Source of the DNA: an uncultured Clostridia bacterium
Lineage (GTDB): Bacteria; Bacillota; Clostridia; Christensenellales; Borkfalkiaceae
NCBI GenBank assembly: GCA_946627905.1
Contig: CAMOVY010000071.1
Location: 1-5,875, forward strand
Direction: 5' to 3'
Length of the DNA stretch: 5,875 nucleotides
The notes under the pieces are model-generated. The model was not told the origin of the DNA and did not search any database. It saw only the letters and a program-made list of their open reading frames with translations. Both the position numbers and the translations under genes were made by a program. Positions 1-5,801 of the stretch are shown piece by piece. Numbering within the stretch: the first letter of the stretch is position 1; each line of letters begins with the position of its first letter.

Positions 1-1553
1 GACTCTATCACTTTAAACATTTCCACCTGTCTGCCGCTTAAAGCGTCAATATACACGTAATAGGTTTCACCGTTTAAATCGCCCGAAAATTCGTAGCAAA
101 GTTTTTCCGCGCTTTCGCCCACGGGCACTACCGCAAGCCTTACCGTTTCCGTCGCTATTTCTTCGGAAACCTTTGCGCGCGCTTCAGAAGCGGAAAGTGT
201 GGGCTTTGCTATTTCGCGCTCGGTATGATTAGTGTAATAACTCGTCGCTTCAAGCCCTATTATCATACCCGTTTCCGCACATAAGCGCACCTTTACTAAA
301 TCGGGATATATCACCGCGCCGCTTATTTCGGGCGCGAAATTTATAGTGTAAACGTTGTTGCTAAGGTTTACCCAAACGGCGCTCATATCGTTAAAGCCCG
401 ACTTTTCCAAAAACGCAAGCGCCTTTTCGGTTAGGTAATACTGCTCGTAGTTTACCGTTCTGCAACTGCCCGCGTAAGAGTACATTACAATTTTGCCGCC
501 CGTTTCGGAAATCTGCGCGTACGCCGTTTCCCCCTTTATTTCCGCCTGAACGCCGAAAGTCGTTATACTCCCCGTGCTTTTACCCGCAAAGCGCACGTTT
601 TTCGGCGAATACTCCGAAAAATACTCGGCAAAAATTTCTTCCGCTTCTTTTGACGTTATCTTTTCGCCCGAAAGCCCTTTTATCTCACGCGTTTCTTTCC
701 CGTCCGAAAACGGTCCATCGTAGATAAGTTCGGGGTACTCAACGGAAAGTTCCTGAAGTCTGTCTAAATTACTAAGCAGCGCGTTGCCTTCTATGGCTTT
801 GCCCATTTCCGAAAAATTATAGTCCCCGTCCATACTCCGCATAGCCGACTGTAAGGCGTTTTTAAGCGCGACGTTGGCGTTATAAAGATTTTTCAGGTTT
901 TCGTAATCCGTAGCGGTAAGCGCTTCGCCCATAACGAGTTTTTTATTCAGATACTTGGCAAAATCCCCCACCTGATTGACGATTTTGGTCGTATAGAATT
1001 TATTTTCGTCTTCTATCGGCAGTTGCTGAAGATTATTCTCCGCAAGTTCGCTGTTTACCGCAATATCCATTAAATACGTCTGCACAGCCCTTTCGTCTTT
1101 ACTCGCAAGCGCTTTCGATAAATTTAAGTCCATATTGTCGACCTGCACCACCGTATCGTAAAAGGATTTTCTGTACCCCGTTTCAAGGCGGTTATCCGAA
1201 ACCTCCGAATAAAAATTATTATACGCCAAAACCCCGCTTAAAAGGGCGGTTGAAAGGGCTAGCGTTATTACCGCCGCAACTAATCCGCGTTTCTTACCGC
1301 CGCCCTTTACGCTTTCTTCCCGTTTAAGCCTTTGCCTTTCTTGCCTGTAGTACTCGCGCTGTTCTTTCTTTTCCGCTTTTTGTCTCATTTTCTCGCGGCG
1401 TGCGGCGGCTTTTTCTTTATAGCGCTCGTCTTTTATACGCTCTTTTTCCTGCGCTTTAATTTTTTTCCGTTCTTCGCGCGCCGTCTTATAATCGCTTTTC
1501 GCGCTGCCGCTTAAAATCTCTCCGTTCTTTCCGTTAACGTTGTTATCCTCCAT
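1..1553 (-). CDS. ypeB: Germination protein YpeB, 3' end cut by window edge
   Basis: YpeB is the forespore-made partner of the cortex-lytic enzyme SleB; in Bacillus each protein stabilises the other in the spore inner membrane/cortex. The frame is open from the ATG at 1553 to the left edge (517 complete codons, no stop), so only a short C-terminal piece should be missing: the last residues seen, FKVIES, resemble the end of the family. Residues 1-89 are a Lys/Arg/Glu-rich, probably helical stretch. Residues about 90-111 form one membrane helix. The family's helical N-domain follows, with NLKNLYNANVALKNAL near 219-234 and the hallmark YPELIYDGPFSD near 272-283. The C-terminal half carries PepSY-like repeats, including VIYPDLVKVRL and YYTNHTER. 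Bacillus YpeB (about 450 residues) starts almost at the membrane helix, so the charged extension is unusual. The start is supported by an AAGGGGG ribosome site that overlaps the sleB stop codon. It is last in the spoIIR-sleB-ypeB operon as far as the window shows. Confidence 0.93.
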   Translation of the reverse strand, partial: MEDNNVNGKNGEILSGSAKSDYKTAREERKKIKAQEKERIKDERYKEKAAARREKMRQKAEKKEQREYYRQERQRLKREESVKGGGKKRGLVAAVITLALSTALLSGVLAYNNFYSEVSDNRLETGYRKSFYDTVVQVDNMDLNLSKALASKDERAVQTYLMDIAVNSELAENNLQQLPIEDENKFYTTKIVNQVGDFAKYLNKKLVMGEALTATDYENLKNLYNANVALKNALQSAMRSMDGDYNFSEMGKAIEGNALLSNLDRLQELSVEYPELIYDGPFSDGKETREIKGLSGEKITSKEAEEIFAEYFSEYSPKNVRFAGKSTGSITTFGVQAEIKGETAYAQISETGGKIVMYSYAGSCRTVNYEQYYLTEKALAFLEKSGFNDMSAVWVNLSNNVYTINFAPEISGAVIYPDLVKVRLCAETGMIIGLEATSYYTNHTEREIAKPTLSASEARAKVSEEIATETVRLAVVPVGESAEKLCYEFSGDLNGETYYVYIDALSGRQVEMFKVIE

Positions 1554-1563
1554 ATTGCCCCCT

Positions 1564-2253
1564 TTATTTTGCGAACACGTGATTACCTATGGTAATGGTG
1601 GTCTGTCTTGAAAATATCCATTGACTTGTCGCGGTCTTCGGATTGTAATAATATATCGCCCCGTAAGTCGGGTCCCAGCCGTTCATGGCGTCCTGCGCCG
1701 CCTTTTTGGCGTTAGCGTCGGGCGTTAAGTTTATCTGTCCGTCGGCGACCGCGGTAAACGCATAACTCTGATAAATTACGCCCGCCATAGTGTTAGGGAA
1801 AGACGAACTTTTTATCCTATTCATAACCACCGCGCCGACCGCGACTTGCCCGACGTAAGTTTCCCCGCGCGCTTCGCCGTATATAAGGTGCGCTAAAAGG
1901 TTAACGTCGGAACTACTGTAAGAAGACGTTGCGCCCGAAGACGAAGTCGCGCTTATCCCCATAGCCGCAAGGGTTTTTGCGCCCACTACGCCGTCGACGG
2001 TCAAGCCGTTCCGTTTCTGAAACAGTTTGACAGCCGCCGTGGTTTTAGCGCCGAATATCCCGTCCACAGCGCCGCTGTAATAGCCCCAGTTTTTTAACTT
2101 CTGCTGAATTTTTTTGACAGTCTCCCCTTTACTTCCCTGCTTTATAACCGCCGCGTACGCCGTTTCCGTGCTCGGACTGACGAAAGTGCTTACCGAAAAC
2201 GCCATTACCGCCGCTATGAAAACAATTGCTAAAGTTCTCAAGGTTCTTTTCAT
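1564..2253 (-). CDS. sleB: Spore cortex-lytic enzyme SleB
   Basis: SleB is a lytic transglycosylase that cuts the muramic-delta-lactam-containing cortex peptidoglycan during germination. It is made in the forespore and exported across the inner spore membrane. The 229-residue protein has a Sec signal peptide (residues 1-34, ending ETAYA), a PG_binding_1 domain (about 37-100, with GYYSGAVDGIFGAKT and GLTVDGVVGAKT), a Ser-rich linker (101-115) and a C-terminal Hydrolase_2 catalytic domain (about 116-229). The catalytic glutamate should be Glu127 in YGEARGE. Family motifs AFTAVADGQI (165-174), YYYNPKTATS (201-210) and the terminal IGNHVFAK are all present, so the enzyme looks intact. The size is normal for clostridial SleB. 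The start has an excellent ribosome site (AAGGAGAG at 2258-2265), one base after the spoIIR stop. The gap to spoIIR is 13 bases and to ypeB 10 bases, so the three are probably one transcript. Confidence 0.96.
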   Translation of the reverse strand: MKRTLRTLAIVFIAAVMAFSVSTFVSPSTETAYAAVIKQGSKGETVKKIQQKLKNWGYYSGAVDGIFGAKTTAAVKLFQKRNGLTVDGVVGAKTLAAMGISATSSSGATSSYSSSDVNLLAHLIYGEARGETYVGQVAVGAVVMNRIKSSSFPNTMAGVIYQSYAFTAVADGQINLTPDANAKKAAQDAMNGWDPTYGAIYYYNPKTATSQWIFSRQTTITIGNHVFAK

Positions 2254-2266
2254 TTTTCTCTCCTTT

Positions 2267-2791
2267 TTATCCGAAAAATTCTCTCACGATTTCAAGAATT
2301 TTACTCCTGTACGCGTAATGCGCCCCCGTGTCCGTAAAACATAAGGGCGGATACACCACGCACCACCAGTTGTCGCCCTTGCCGCTGCCGAGTTCTATTA
2401 TCAACGCGTCGTAATAGCCCTGTTCCAGCGTATAATCGCCGTAAGAACGCGTCGGAAAGTTCTCGGCACTTATTTTAGCGCGGGACTTGTAGGTAAAACC
2501 CTGTTCGCAAAGAACTTTATCCGCAACCGCTTCTATATCGGAAAGCCTTTTTTCTATCATACTTTCCGCCTTACTTTTGGTATCGCACTCGGCAATATAG
2601 GGCGTAAGAAAATCTACAACCGCGTCTTTCACCCTGTACTTTACCGCCTGCGCGCTTTCCTCGTTGGAATCGGCGCGGATATGTATTCTCAAATATTCGG
2701 TGTGTGTCAGCGCTTGAGTTTTGACCATAAGCGCATATGCCGATAAAGCGATTAAAAGAATAAGCGTAAACCCTATACTTAATTTTTTCAT
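2267..2791 (-). CDS. spoIIR: Stage II sporulation protein R (SpoIIR)
   Basis: SpoIIR is the forespore-to-mother-cell signal. It is made under sigma-F, secreted into the space between the two membranes, and activates the protease SpoIIGA, which cleaves pro-sigma-E. The 174-residue protein has an N-terminal hydrophobic signal/anchor (about residues 5-22). The conserved start of the mature domain, YLRIHIRADSNEESAQAVKY (33-52), is followed by KDAVVDFL. The signature NFPTRSYGDYTL (111-122) leads into YYDALIIELGSGKGDNWWCV (126-144) and YPPLCFTD (147-154). It is somewhat shorter than Bacillus SpoIIR (about 224 residues), mainly at the C-terminus, which is common in Clostridia. Ribosome site AAGGA lies nine bases before the ATG. 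A close match to a sigma-F promoter sits upstream at 2826-2855, which agrees with the known control of this gene. It is the first gene of a tight cluster with sleB and ypeB. Confidence 0.95.
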   Translation of the reverse strand: MKKLSIGFTLILLIALSAYALMVKTQALTHTEYLRIHIRADSNEESAQAVKYRVKDAVVDFLTPYIAECDTKSKAESMIEKRLSDIEAVADKVLCEQGFTYKSRAKISAENFPTRSYGDYTLEQGYYDALIIELGSGKGDNWWCVVYPPLCFTDTGAHYAYRSKILEIVREFFG

Positions 2792-2825
2792 TTTATATTT
2801 TCCTTGTTTTAGTTAAGAATACTCC

Positions 2826-2855
2826 CATTATTTCCATACCGCCTTAAATTTATAC
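2826..2855 (-). promoter_or_regulatory. Sigma-F promoter of spoIIR-sleB-ypeB
   Basis: On the minus strand, GTATA (2855-2851) is followed by 15 bases and then GGAAATAATG (2835-2826). Both boxes agree at every fixed position with the B. subtilis sigma-F consensus as I know it (GYATA, about 15 bases, GGNNANAHTR). Transcription would begin near 2819, giving a leader of roughly 28 bases with the AAGGA ribosome site in it. Location and family knowledge (spoIIR is sigma-F-dependent) support the call. Sigma-G recognises related sequences and might also use it. Confidence 0.78.
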
Positions 2856-2860
2856 CGCTA

Positions 2861-2905
2861 TTTAAAAATTTCCACGCCCCCGCGAGAATACGCGGGGGCG
2901 TGGAA
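2861..2905 (-). terminator. Rho-independent terminator after ispE
   Basis: The inverted repeat CCACGCCCCCGCG / CGCGGGGGCGTGG (arms 2872-2884 and 2891-2903, loop of six bases) is perfect over 13 pairs and extends by two A-T pairs. Read on the minus strand, the stem is followed by AAATTTTTAAA, a short U-tract set off by an A or two. It lies 31 bases past the ispE stop and separates ispE from the sigma-F promoter of spoIIR. On the plus strand no T-run follows, so the minus strand is the working direction. Confidence 0.85.
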
Positions 2906-2935
2906 TAATATTACAATATTATACTTTTGATTTTT

Positions 2936-3778
2936 TTATAAAGTTTTTGCTTTTATAAGCCTGTCGCCGTAATCGGAAAGCAGCGCTTTATACACTTTGT
3001 CGCGCGCCCTTTTAGTCTTATAAATGCCGTAGACTGCCGAGCCGCTGCCCGTCATAACCGCCGCGCCGAATTTTTTTAACCGCGCAAGCGTGCCTTTTAT
3101 TTCGGGCAAGATGCGGGCGGAACTAAAGTACAAGTCGTTCTTTAACACCTTGAAAAAGTTTTCGCAATCGTCTTCCCGTAAAAAGTTTACAGCCGCCGCC
3201 GTCCGCCTGCGGTAAGACTTACCTATCTTGTCGTACCCTTTATAACTTTCGCTTGTAGAAACGCCTTGACTTCCCGCAACGATTAAAATATAGAACATGT
3301 TTTTTACGCCTGATACGCTTTCAACTATTTCGCCCCTGTCCTTTATAACGGCGTAGCCGCATTTAAGCATATAGGCAACGTCGCTACCTAAACCGTTTGC
3401 GATATACGATAGGTCGCGGTTTATTCTGTAAAGTTTACCCATCGCGGCTAAAACCCCCGCGATATCCGCAGAAGAACCGCCAAGCCCCGCCGCCGCGGGA
3501 ATATGCCGTTCTATTGTTATCTCCGCGCCGCCCGTGCCGAACTCCTTAACAAAGGCTTTGGCGGCAAGGTAAGCGTTGCTTTTTTCGTCCGCCACGCCCG
3601 AAGGCAAACCGCTGAACGAAACGCCGATATAGTTGTCTTTACGCTTTTTTACGCGTATCACGTCGAACACGTCGATTGAAGCGACCAGAGATTCTATAAC
3701 GTGGTATCCGTTTTTCGCGCCCGTTATATCGAGAGTTAAGTTGATTTTAGCAGGTGTTTTTACTTTGACTTTTTTCAT
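2936..3778 (-). CDS. ispE: 4-diphosphocytidyl-2-C-methyl-D-erythritol kinase IspE
   Basis: IspE phosphorylates the 2-hydroxyl of CDP-methylerythritol with ATP, the fourth step of the MEP pathway to isopentenyl diphosphate. It is a cytosolic GHMP-family kinase. The 280-residue protein is full length. It opens with TPAKINLTLDI (catalytic Lys11) and NGYHVIES (substrate-side His26). The ATP-binding loop is PAAAGLGGSSAD (94-105), the catalytic aspartate is probably Asp133 in GLGSDVAYML, and the C-terminal GHMP motif is MTGSGSAVYGIY (242-253). The P-loop reads GLGGSSAD rather than the common GLGGGSSDA, a tolerated variant. It starts 30 bases downstream of the sipL stop codon's last base region with no terminator between, so it is probably co-transcribed with sipL. 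No Shine-Dalgarno is properly placed: AAAGG is about 19 bases before the ATG. The start is nevertheless firm because the family motif begins at residue 9. Weak initiation or coupling to sipL translation is an inference. Confidence 0.96.
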   Translation of the reverse strand: MKKVKVKTPAKINLTLDITGAKNGYHVIESLVASIDVFDVIRVKKRKDNYIGVSFSGLPSGVADEKSNAYLAAKAFVKEFGTGGAEITIERHIPAAAGLGGSSADIAGVLAAMGKLYRINRDLSYIANGLGSDVAYMLKCGYAVIKDRGEIVESVSGVKNMFYILIVAGSQGVSTSESYKGYDKIGKSYRRRTAAAVNFLREDDCENFFKVLKNDLYFSSARILPEIKGTLARLKKFGAAVMTGSGSAVYGIYKTKRARDKVYKALLSDYGDRLIKAKTL

Positions 3779-3808
3779 TTGTTTATAGTATGTTCTGCCT
3801 TTCGGTTT

Positions 3809-5308
3809 TTATTTTTGTCTATAGACGACTATCCTTTCTTTACCCGTAAGCGGAAACTGCAAGTCGGGATTTGTCGAAACCAAAGATTCGGGGCAAACGT
3901 TAAGCCTTTTCGATAGTTCCCAAAGCCCTTCGCCCGCAAGCGGTATGTAAACGCTGACCGCCGCGTCTGGTACGGTTTTGCTTTCGCCTTCTTCTATCTC
4001 AGAAATAACTTCGACGTTAAAAGCATTTTCGGAATACACGGTAAACACCGCTTCCGCGTCGCACTCCGTTTCGGTAAAGGTTATAAGTTTCACCGTTGCG
4101 CTCTTGATTGCCGCCGCCACGCTTATAGTGCCTTCCGCATCGCAAGGGACAGTCGTTTCAAACGGCACTTCCGATTTTCTCGTAAAAATCACCCCGTCGT
4201 CGCCCATAAACAGCCCGTTTACCGTAAGCGCCCCGACAACCGTCAGCGCATTGTCCTTTTTGTCCGTAGAAACTACTTCTATCCTTTCGCCCGCGGCGCA
4301 GATAACGCGCGCAGCGCCCAAGTCTTCCACCGCCGCACGCCCCGAAATCCTGACGAAAGAACAGGACGGCGCGCTTTCCGCACAAAATGTCGTACGCGAT
4401 TTTATCATATTCAACTCTTTTTCGGAATTAAACGCGTCGACTGCAAAAGTTTCTTCCGAAACAGAATACGCTTCGCCCGTAAGCCCTACCGACACGCTTA
4501 CCGCCACGGTAGAAAAGTTTTTCTCTTCGTCCACGCTGACGTCGGTCTTTAAGGATTTTATAAACGCGCGGCAGGTCGCGGAAATTTGCGGCATAGCGTC
4601 TTCGCACTCCGCTTCCGCCCTGAACGGTATGACTTTATTTTCTCTTATTATATCGTTTTTGTCGCCCGATTGCAACAAAATTTCAGTCAGATAAATTTCG
4701 CCGTCGCAGATTACCGTACCGACGCCGCATTGCACCGCGGTGATGCAAACTTCCGCTTTATGCGAAAGCACTTCCGCCACGGGATAGTTTAAGTCGAACT
4801 CTTCTTCCGCAACGTAAGAAGAAGACACCGTGCCGTAGGATTTAACCGTTTGTATGGGCTTTAAGTCGCAATACACGTTTTCGCCGCCTGCGAGCGCCGA
4901 ATATTCTTTTTTGCGGTATATTTCGCCTTTTACCGTGATATAAGCGATTGCGCTCATTTTAAGTCCCGAAAGGTCAACTTCGGTTTTTTCGATTGTCCAC
5001 GAAAGTTTTATTTCGTCGCCTTCCGCTATTCTCTCCGACAAAAGCGAATCTTTCACTTCCGCGCCGCACTCGCACTTTCTTATGCCGTCCGCGCTTAAAT
5101 AGCAAATAAAAAACGTCGACCTGCAAGTAAATTCCGCCCGCCCGTCAATAATGCCCGAAAGCACGACGAAAGAATTAGCGTTATTATTCAAAACTTTTTC
5201 CACCGAACTTGCGGGAACGTCCGTTTTACACTCCGCTTTAATGCGGCAAAATACTTCGCCAACCTTTTCTTTTGCGTTCAGTTTTTCGAAAACAGGTTCT
5301 ATCGGCAT
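3809..5308 (-). CDS. sipL: SipL-like SPOCS (DUF3794)/LysM spore coat morphogenetic protein
   Basis: SipL of C. difficile is a mother-cell protein that binds the coat ATPase SpoIVA, partly through its LysM domain, and localises the coat around the forespore; Bacillus SpoVID is the functional counterpart. This 499-residue protein has the same size and plan. It has three beta-rich SPOCS-like regions, at about 30-130, 180-285 and 335-430, each with the alternating acidic and hydrophobic pattern of DUF3794. A C-terminal LysM domain covers about 451-498 (VSVYIPLAGEGLWELSKRLN, then the STNPDL turn and ERIVVYR). There is no signal peptide or membrane segment, as expected for a cytosolic mother-cell protein. 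The start has a strong ribosome site (AAGGAG, six bases from the ATG) and a sigma-E-like promoter upstream. From memory, C. difficile sipL and spoIIR also lie close together. The sequence is diverged, so orthology rests on architecture and neighbourhood; another DUF3794/LysM coat protein is the alternative. Confidence 0.82.
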   Translation of the reverse strand: MPIEPVFEKLNAKEKVGEVFCRIKAECKTDVPASSVEKVLNNNANSFVVLSGIIDGRAEFTCRSTFFICYLSADGIRKCECGAEVKDSLLSERIAEGDEIKLSWTIEKTEVDLSGLKMSAIAYITVKGEIYRKKEYSALAGGENVYCDLKPIQTVKSYGTVSSSYVAEEEFDLNYPVAEVLSHKAEVCITAVQCGVGTVICDGEIYLTEILLQSGDKNDIIRENKVIPFRAEAECEDAMPQISATCRAFIKSLKTDVSVDEEKNFSTVAVSVSVGLTGEAYSVSEETFAVDAFNSEKELNMIKSRTTFCAESAPSCSFVRISGRAAVEDLGAARVICAAGERIEVVSTDKKDNALTVVGALTVNGLFMGDDGVIFTRKSEVPFETTVPCDAEGTISVAAAIKSATVKLITFTETECDAEAVFTVYSENAFNVEVISEIEEGESKTVPDAAVSVYIPLAGEGLWELSKRLNVCPESLVSTNPDLQFPLTGKERIVVYRQK

Positions 5309-5343
5309 AATTTTCTCCTTCCACTATAAATTTTGTTCAATAA

Positions 5344-5373
5344 AGTATATAGCGACAAAGGCGATATTATGCC
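5344..5373 (-). promoter_or_regulatory. Candidate sigma-E promoter of sipL-ispE
   Basis: On the minus strand, GGCATAAT (5373-5366) is followed by 14 bases and then TATATACT (5351-5344). Against the B. subtilis sigma-E pattern as I know it (GTCATATT, 14 bases, CATACACT), each box matches at six of eight positions with the usual spacing. Transcription would start near 5337, leaving a leader of about 28 bases. SPOCS/LysM coat genes are typically sigma-E-dependent, which fits. The region is AT-rich, so chance matches and a sigma-A or sigma-G reading cannot be excluded. Confidence 0.5.
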
Positions 5374-5374
5374 G

Positions 5375-5422
5375 AAAAAACATCAAAACGCCCCGAACGG
5401 CGAAAATCATCCGTTCGGGGCG
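5375..5422 (-). terminator. Rho-independent terminator after veg
   Basis: A perfect 12-pair stem, CGCCCCGAACGG and its complement (5389-5400 and 5411-5422), encloses a ten-base loop. On the minus strand it is followed by TTTTGATGTTTTTT, a strong U-tract. It begins 30 bases past the veg stop. The end of the T-run abuts the candidate sigma-E -35 box, so veg transcription should be cut off from sipL. Confidence 0.9.
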
Positions 5423-5452
5423 TAAGTTTAAGCGCACATTTTAGCGAAAATA

Positions 5453-5704
5453 TTAACTCTCTCTCAAAAACTCTTTGATTTTTACTTTACCGCAAAGATA
5501 CTCCGAATAAGAGTAGGAAGTTTTGCCGCGATAATCTTTGTCGAACGGCTTTACCGTAAACAGCGCGGGATAAACGCCCGACAACACGCCTTTATACGTT
5601 TCAAACTTGTTTCTGCCAAGGTTTACTACCACTTCGACCTGTTTTAAATTCATTTTTCCTATTATTTCTTTTACTTGCGAAATAGACGCCGTGCTTTTTA
5701 TCAT
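5453..5704 (-). CDS. veg: Veg family protein
   Basis: Veg is a small, very conserved Firmicutes protein. In B. subtilis it is abundant, stimulates biofilm gene expression (by opposing SinR) and has been linked to spore outgrowth; its biochemical activity is not settled. The 83-residue protein aligns along its length with Bacillus Veg (86 residues). SQVKEIIGKMNLKQVEVVVN fits the N-terminal helix and first strand, GRNKFETYKGVLSGVYPALF (30-49) matches the basic GRRK...G.L...YP..F region, and TSYSYSEYL (62-70) matches the SYSYADIL motif. Met1 fits the family start; the next methionine (residue 18) would delete the first helix. The upstream ribosome site is poor (AATAGGCGT directly before the ATG), odd for a gene usually highly expressed. 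It stands alone between two terminators, so it should have its own promoter; a weak sigma-A-like TATAAA lies at 5737-5732. Confidence 0.93.
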   Translation of the reverse strand: MIKSTASISQVKEIIGKMNLKQVEVVVNLGRNKFETYKGVLSGVYPALFTVKPFDKDYRGKTSYSYSEYLCGKVKIKEFLRES

Positions 5705-5709
5705 ACGCC

Positions 5710-5738
5710 TATTATTGCCGTAAAATTTATTTTTATAC
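5710..5738 (-). promoter_or_regulatory. Possible sigma-F/G-like motif before veg
   Basis: GTATA (5738-5734), 14 bases, then GGCAATAATA (5719-5710) fits both boxes of the sigma-F consensus with one base less than the usual spacing. Transcription would start at or within one or two bases of the veg ATG, implying an almost leaderless message. That fits the lack of a good ribosome site but is unusual, and the DNA here is AT-rich. The overlapping TATAAA could instead be a sigma-A -10 box, though no good -35 box is seen. Confidence 0.25.
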
Positions 5739-5742
5739 CTAT

Positions 5743-5780
5743 AAAAATATTCCCACGGATAAAGTTTTATCCGTAGGAAT
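5743..5780 (-). terminator. Rho-independent terminator after the acidic-tail gene
   Basis: On the minus strand ATTCCTACGGATAAA (5780-5766) pairs with TTTATCCGTGGGAAT (5763-5749) over up to 15 pairs with a single G-U wobble; the innermost pairs probably open to form the loop. The stem is followed by ATTTTTAT, a U-tract. It starts 22 bases after the stop of the upstream gene and isolates veg from it. Confidence 0.85.
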
Positions 5781-5801
5781 AGTAGTCCGTTTCGTCAAAA
5801 A

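Noticed and set aside
1332..1514. Plus-strand frame of 60 codons that looks like a hydrophobic membrane peptide
   Set aside because: It is the antisense of the Lys/Glu-rich YpeB extension; complementing AAA/GAA codons automatically gives Phe/Leu-rich text.
2114..2344. Plus-strand open frame of 76 codons across the sleB/spoIIR junction
   Set aside because: It is antisense to the signal peptide of SleB and the end of SpoIIR, with no family resemblance.
3779..3800. CATACTATA just before ispE, similar to sigma-K, sigma-G or sigma-E -10 boxes
   Set aside because: No matching -35 box exists at the right distance for any of these factors, and the start would fall inside or too near the ispE start codon.
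3817..3826. Ten-base palindrome GTCTATAGAC
   Set aside because: It is inside the last codons of sipL, short, single-copy in the window and explained by coding sequence.
4158..4385. Minus-strand frame of 75 codons inside sipL
   Set aside because: It is a shifted frame of sipL, rich in Gly/Arg, without a ribosome site.
3978..4694. Long plus-strand open frame of 238 codons inside sipL
   Set aside because: It lies entirely antisense to a well-supported gene, its translation is Ser/Thr/Ala-rich with no recognisable motif, and it has no ribosome site; it is a by-product of the codon use of sipL.
5151..5444. Plus-strand frame of 97 codons over the sipL start and the veg terminator
   Set aside because: It reads through a terminator hairpin and a promoter region, is antisense to the sipL start, and shows no family motif.
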